64,000 nucleotides of DNA from Amycolatopsis sp. FDAARGOS 1241 (GTDB lineage Bacteria > Actinomycetota > Actinomycetes > Mycobacteriales > Pseudonocardiaceae). The DNA lies in the NCBI RefSeq assembly GCF_016889705.1, contig NZ_CP069526.1, positions 1,240,001 through 1,304,000 on the forward strand, in the 5' to 3' direction. Below the pieces are notes generated by a model. That model saw only the letters and a list, made by a program, of their open reading frames with translations. It did no database searches and was not told where the DNA came from. This document shows positions 61,481 through 64,000 of this stretch, piece by piece (the stretch's first letter is position 1; every line of letters begins with the position of its first letter). Made by a program: the position numbers and the translations under genes.

Positions 61481-61495
61481 CGGGACCCACCTTTC

Positions 61496-61526
61496 GGAAC
61501 AGATGTTACGGTAACAGATGTTACGG
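61496..61526. promoter_or_regulatory. Repeated TetR operator between GNAT and TetR genes
   Basis: GAACAGATGTTACGG and GTAACAGATGTTACGG follow in tandem with a 15-bp period, and TGTTAC-G-GTAACA (61504-61516) is a perfect inverted repeat inside them. The segment lies 14 bp before the TetR ATG. Confidence 0.65.
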
Positions 61527-61539
61527 AACGGAGGCCGCG

Positions 61540-62124
61540 ATGCCAAGACCGCGCGACGTCGACGCCCAGCGCGCGCTGCTGTCGGGGGCCGTGTGGCAGG
61601 TCCTGGCGGCCGACGGCCTGCCCGCGCTCACGGTGCGGGCCGTCGCCGAGCGGGCGGGCTGCACGACCGGGCTGGTGATGCACGCGTTCCCGACGAAGCG
61701 GGCATTGCTGCTGCACGCGCGCGACCTGCTGCACGAGCGCACGGCCGAGCGCGCCGACGCCGCCGAGTCCACCGGCGGCCCGCCCGCGGCCGTCCTGCGG
61801 GACGTGCTCTGCCACGCCGCCACCCTCACCCCCGAGGCGGCCGACGAAGCGCGCGTCTGGGTGGGGTTCCTGGCCGCCGCGCTGGCGGATCCGGAGCTGG
61901 CCGCTCGGCACCGCGCGCACAACCGATCCTTCGTCGCCCGCCTCACGCGGCTCGTCGGCGCCTGCCGGCCCCGCTGGTCCCACGCCCGCCGCGAACGCAC
62001 CGCGAAACGCCTCGTCGCGCTCGTCGAAGGCCTCAATGCACTGACCGCCGCCGATCCGGACACCTACCCCCCGGCCGCGCACCGCGAGGCCGTCAACGCG
62101 GCGGTGCGGGAACTCGAAGGCTGA
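61540..62124 (+). CDS. TetR-family regulator
   Basis: A 194-aa TetR: RALLSGAVWQVLAADGLPAL then VAERAGCTTGLVMHAFPTKR as helix-turn-helix, and a C-terminal TetR_C domain (ARVWVGFLAAALADPELAAR). ATG 61540 follows GGAGG. It likely represses itself and the divergent GNAT gene. Confidence 0.9.
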   Translation: MPRPRDVDAQRALLSGAVWQVLAADGLPALTVRAVAERAGCTTGLVMHAFPTKRALLLHARDLLHERTAERADAAESTGGPPAAVLRDVLCHAATLTPEAADEARVWVGFLAAALADPELAARHRAHNRSFVARLTRLVGACRPRWSHARRERTAKRLVALVEGLNALTAADPDTYPPAAHREAVNAAVRELEG

Positions 62125-62279
62125 CCCCTCGCGCGGCCGGGCCGAAGGCGCGCGCGGGTTGGCGGACTCACCGCCGTCGCGCTCGGCGAGTCCCCGGTGT
62201 GCGCCTTGTCGCTGAGGTGCGAACGCGCCCGGAGTCGCGCCTGAGCGTGAGTTCCGCGTTGCCGGTGGAGTTTGTTCCC

Positions 62280-63245
62280 TCAGGCCGCCGGGCCGAACCG
62301 CCGGCGGTACGCCGACGGGCTCAGGCCCGTGTGTTTGCGCAGTTGGGCCCGGAGGTTGGCGGCCGTGCCGAAGCCGCTGTCGGTGGCGACGCGGTCGAGG
62401 CGCAGCTCGCCGCGTTCGAGGAGGCGGCACGCGAGCGTGATGCGTTCCGTGGTTAGCCAGGCCAGCGGCGTCGTGCCGAGTTCGGTGCGGAAGCGGCGGT
62501 GCAGGGTGGCCGCGCTGGTCGCCGCGCGGGCCGCCAGGTCGGCGACGGTCAGCGGGCGGCCCAGGTTGGCGCGGGCCCACTCCAGCACGGGCGCCAGCGA
62601 CGCGTCGGCCACGACCGGTACCGGGCGTTCCACGAACTGCTGCTGCCCGCCGTCGCGGTGGCCGGGGAACACCAGGCGGCGGCTGACGGCGTTGGCGATC
62701 TCCGCGCCGTGGTCGCGGGCGATCACGTAGAGGCCCAGGTCGAGCGCCGCCGCGCTGCCGGCGGCGGTGAGGACGGCGCCCGCGTCGACGAACAGGACGT
62801 CGGGTTCCAGCCGCACGTCCGGGTAGCGGGCGGTGAACTCCGCCGCCCAGCGCCAGTGGGTCGTCGCGCGGCGACCGGCCAGCACGCCCGCCTCGGCGAG
62901 CGTGAACGCGCCCGTGCAGAAGCTCATCAACCGCGCCCCGCGCGCTTCGGCGCGGCGGATCGCGGCGAGCACCGCCGGGTCCGCCGGCACGTCCGGGTCC
63001 GGCCGGTTCGGCACGATCACGGTGTCCGCCGCGTCGACCGCCTCGAGTCCCGCGACGCCGGACAGCGTGAACATCCCCCGGTGCATGCCGACGCGCTCGT
63101 GCGGCGCGGCCAGCGAGAACTCGTACCACGGCCGCCCCAGCTCGGGTCGGCGCAGGCCGAACAGCTCGGTGGCCACGCCCATCTCGAACGGGTTCGAACC
63201 ACCGTCCACGACCATCACCACGCGATGCGAGGATCCTTGCGACAT
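62280..63245 (-). CDS. GlxA-family AraC-type regulator with DJ-1/PfpI domain
   Basis: A 321-aa protein. The N-terminal DJ-1/PfpI-like domain has ADTVIVPNRPDPDVPADPAV and ARLMSFCTGAFTLAEAGVLA with the nucleophile-elbow Cys. The C-terminal AraC pair of helix-turn-helices is LTVADLAARAATSAATLHRR and FGTAANLRAQLRKHTGLSPS with AYRRRF. It is divergent from a cupin gene (52 bp apart), its probable target. Confidence 0.9.
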   Translation of the reverse strand: MSQGSSHRVVMVVDGGSNPFEMGVATELFGLRRPELGRPWYEFSLAAPHERVGMHRGMFTLSGVAGLEAVDAADTVIVPNRPDPDVPADPAVLAAIRRAEARGARLMSFCTGAFTLAEAGVLAGRRATTHWRWAAEFTARYPDVRLEPDVLFVDAGAVLTAAGSAAALDLGLYVIARDHGAEIANAVSRRLVFPGHRDGGQQQFVERPVPVVADASLAPVLEWARANLGRPLTVADLAARAATSAATLHRRFRTELGTTPLAWLTTERITLACRLLERGELRLDRVATDSGFGTAANLRAQLRKHTGLSPSAYRRRFGPAA

Positions 63246-63297
63246 GTGCTATTCCTAGCACTCCCACGCCGCCGGAGAACAGACGACGATCGACGGC

Positions 63298-63693
63298 ATG
63301 ACAAACCCCATCGCCCTGGACTCCGTGCTCGCCGGCTTCGACGCCGTGTGGAGCCCGCGCATCGTCGCGAACGTCAACGACTACGACATCCGGCTCGCCC
63401 GCTTCGGCGGCGAACACGTCTGGCACGTCCACGAGGACACCGACGAGTTCTTCCTCGTCCTCGACGGCGAGATCGAGATCGGCCTGCGCGAGCCCGCCGG
63501 CGAGCGCGTGGTCACCGTCGCGCGCGGTTCGGTGTTCGTGGTGCCGCGCGGGACGTTCCACAAGCCGTCGTCGAAGGGCGGCGCGGTCGTGCTGCTGGTC
63601 GAACCCTCCGGCACGCTCTCGGTCGGCGACGAGCACGACGAGGTTCCGGACCACGTGGACGTGACCGTCGGCCACCGCGTCGAAACCGCCTGA
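63298..63693 (+). CDS. Cupin-domain protein
   Basis: A 131-aa single-domain cupin: GGEHVWHVHEDTDEFFLVLD GE carries the metal-binding His-His-Glu of motif 1, and VFVVPRGTFHKPSSKG has the His of motif 2. Metal-binding residues are all present. Probable small-molecule isomerase, dioxygenase or sensor. Divergent from the GlxA-type regulator. Confidence 0.85.
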   Translation: MTNPIALDSVLAGFDAVWSPRIVANVNDYDIRLARFGGEHVWHVHEDTDEFFLVLDGEIEIGLREPAGERVVTVARGSVFVVPRGTFHKPSSKGGAVVLLVEPSGTLSVGDEHDEVPDHVDVTVGHRVETA

Positions 63694-63709
63694 TCAGCGC
63701 CGCCAACTG

Positions 63710-63720
63710 CTGAGTTTCAG
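63710..63720. promoter_or_regulatory. Short palindrome before the HxlR gene
   Basis: CTGAGTTTCAG (4-3-4) followed by TCTGAGAC lies 25 bp before the HxlR ATG. Possible autoregulatory site; short and therefore tentative. Confidence 0.35.
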
Positions 63721-63745
63721 TCTGAGACGGCGTACGCTGCGCAGC

Positions 63746-64000
63746 ATGAAACGGACTTCGTTCGCGCAGTGGCCGTGCTCGATCGCGCGGACCATGGACC
63801 TGCTCGGGGACTGGTGGACGCCACTCGTGCTGCGCGACGCGTTCTACGGCGAAACGCGCTTCGACGAGTTCCAGCGGGCGCTCGGCATCGCGCGCAACAC
63901 CCTCGCCGACCGGCTGCGGCGGCTGGTCGACGAGGGGCTGCTGGAGAAGGTCGCGTACCAGACCGAGCCGGTCCGCTACGACTACGTGCTCACCGAGAAG
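63746..64000 (+). CDS. HxlR-family regulator, truncated by the window edge
   Basis: The first 85 residues are visible: WPCSIARTMDLLGDWWTPLV, RFDEFQRALGIARNTLADRL and RRLVDEGLLEKVAYQTEPVR, the HxlR winged helix with an N-terminal Cys (QWPCSI). The frame is open to the right edge. ATG 63746. It is on the same strand as the cupin gene, 52 bp behind it. Confidence 0.85.
   Translation, partial: MKRTSFAQWPCSIARTMDLLGDWWTPLVLRDAFYGETRFDEFQRALGIARNTLADRLRRLVDEGLLEKVAYQTEPVRYDYVLTEK

Overview
The window is very GC-rich, with strong third-position G/C bias and several GTG and TTG starts. It encodes a complete conservon (a sensor-kinase-like protein, a roadblock protein, a DUF742 protein and a small GTPase), an LCP cell-wall ligase, many TetR/HxlR/GlxA regulators and many oxidoreductases. 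This points to a filamentous actinomycete chromosome. Pseudonocardiaceae (for example Amycolatopsis) is my inference from overall gene style; no 16S or single diagnostic gene is present.

Layout. 1-10.4 kb: a frameshifted alcohol dehydrogenase tail, a GntR-TetR fusion regulator divergent from an FAD monooxygenase, small stress-type genes (DUF2087, CHAD, SDR, YihY), a leucine-type tRNA without a long variable arm, and a TetR / flavin monooxygenase divergent pair. 10.4-18.6 kb: an XRE-type regulator, an LCP protein, a large membrane protein with an N-terminal phospholipase A2-like domain, a diguanylate cyclase, a 0.5-kb region with three ribosome-binding-site-equipped MRDREA micro-ORFs, and an MFS exporter. 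19-24.9 kb: an SDR, an acyl-CoA synthetase, a translationally coupled TenA-like protein and kynureninase, and a small membrane protein. 25.2-29.1 kb: the conservon. 29-34.7 kb: metabolic singletons (DoxX, NUDIX, HAD, hydrolase, DUF998, metallophosphoesterase, DUF1992). 34.9-36.7 kb: a TetR-type gene whose 3' end plus downstream DNA is repeated as an array of about 215 bp units.

37-54.6 kb is a catabolic island. An acyl-CoA dehydrogenase and zinc alcohol dehydrogenase pair is divergent from a fused 2-oxo-acid dehydrogenase E1. Two nested insertion sequences follow, then a TetR regulator and an enoyl-CoA hydratase divergent from a tightly packed operon: an 88-aa protein, two hydantoinase/acetone-carboxylase-like subunits, a carboxymuconolactone-decarboxylase-like protein, three SDRs and a CoA ligase. 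Related 24-bp inverted repeats lie in both divergent promoter regions, so the TetR probably controls both. The gene set would fit oxidation of an alcohol to a ketone, ATP-dependent carboxylation, CoA activation and beta-oxidation-type breakdown. The substrate is unknown.

55-64 kb: regulator/target pairs with visible operators (TetR / membrane protein, HxlR / NmrA-type quinone reductase, GNAT / TetR, GlxA / cupin), a secreted lytic transglycosylase, and a truncated HxlR regulator at the right edge.

The observations most worth follow-up are the MRDREA micro-ORFs (the copies differ only at synonymous positions), the degenerate array at the end of the TetR gene, two insertion sequences stacked on a CTAG that serves as stop codon for both flanking genes, the shared-operator carboxylase regulon, the phospholipase-membrane fusion, and the short tRNA-Leu.
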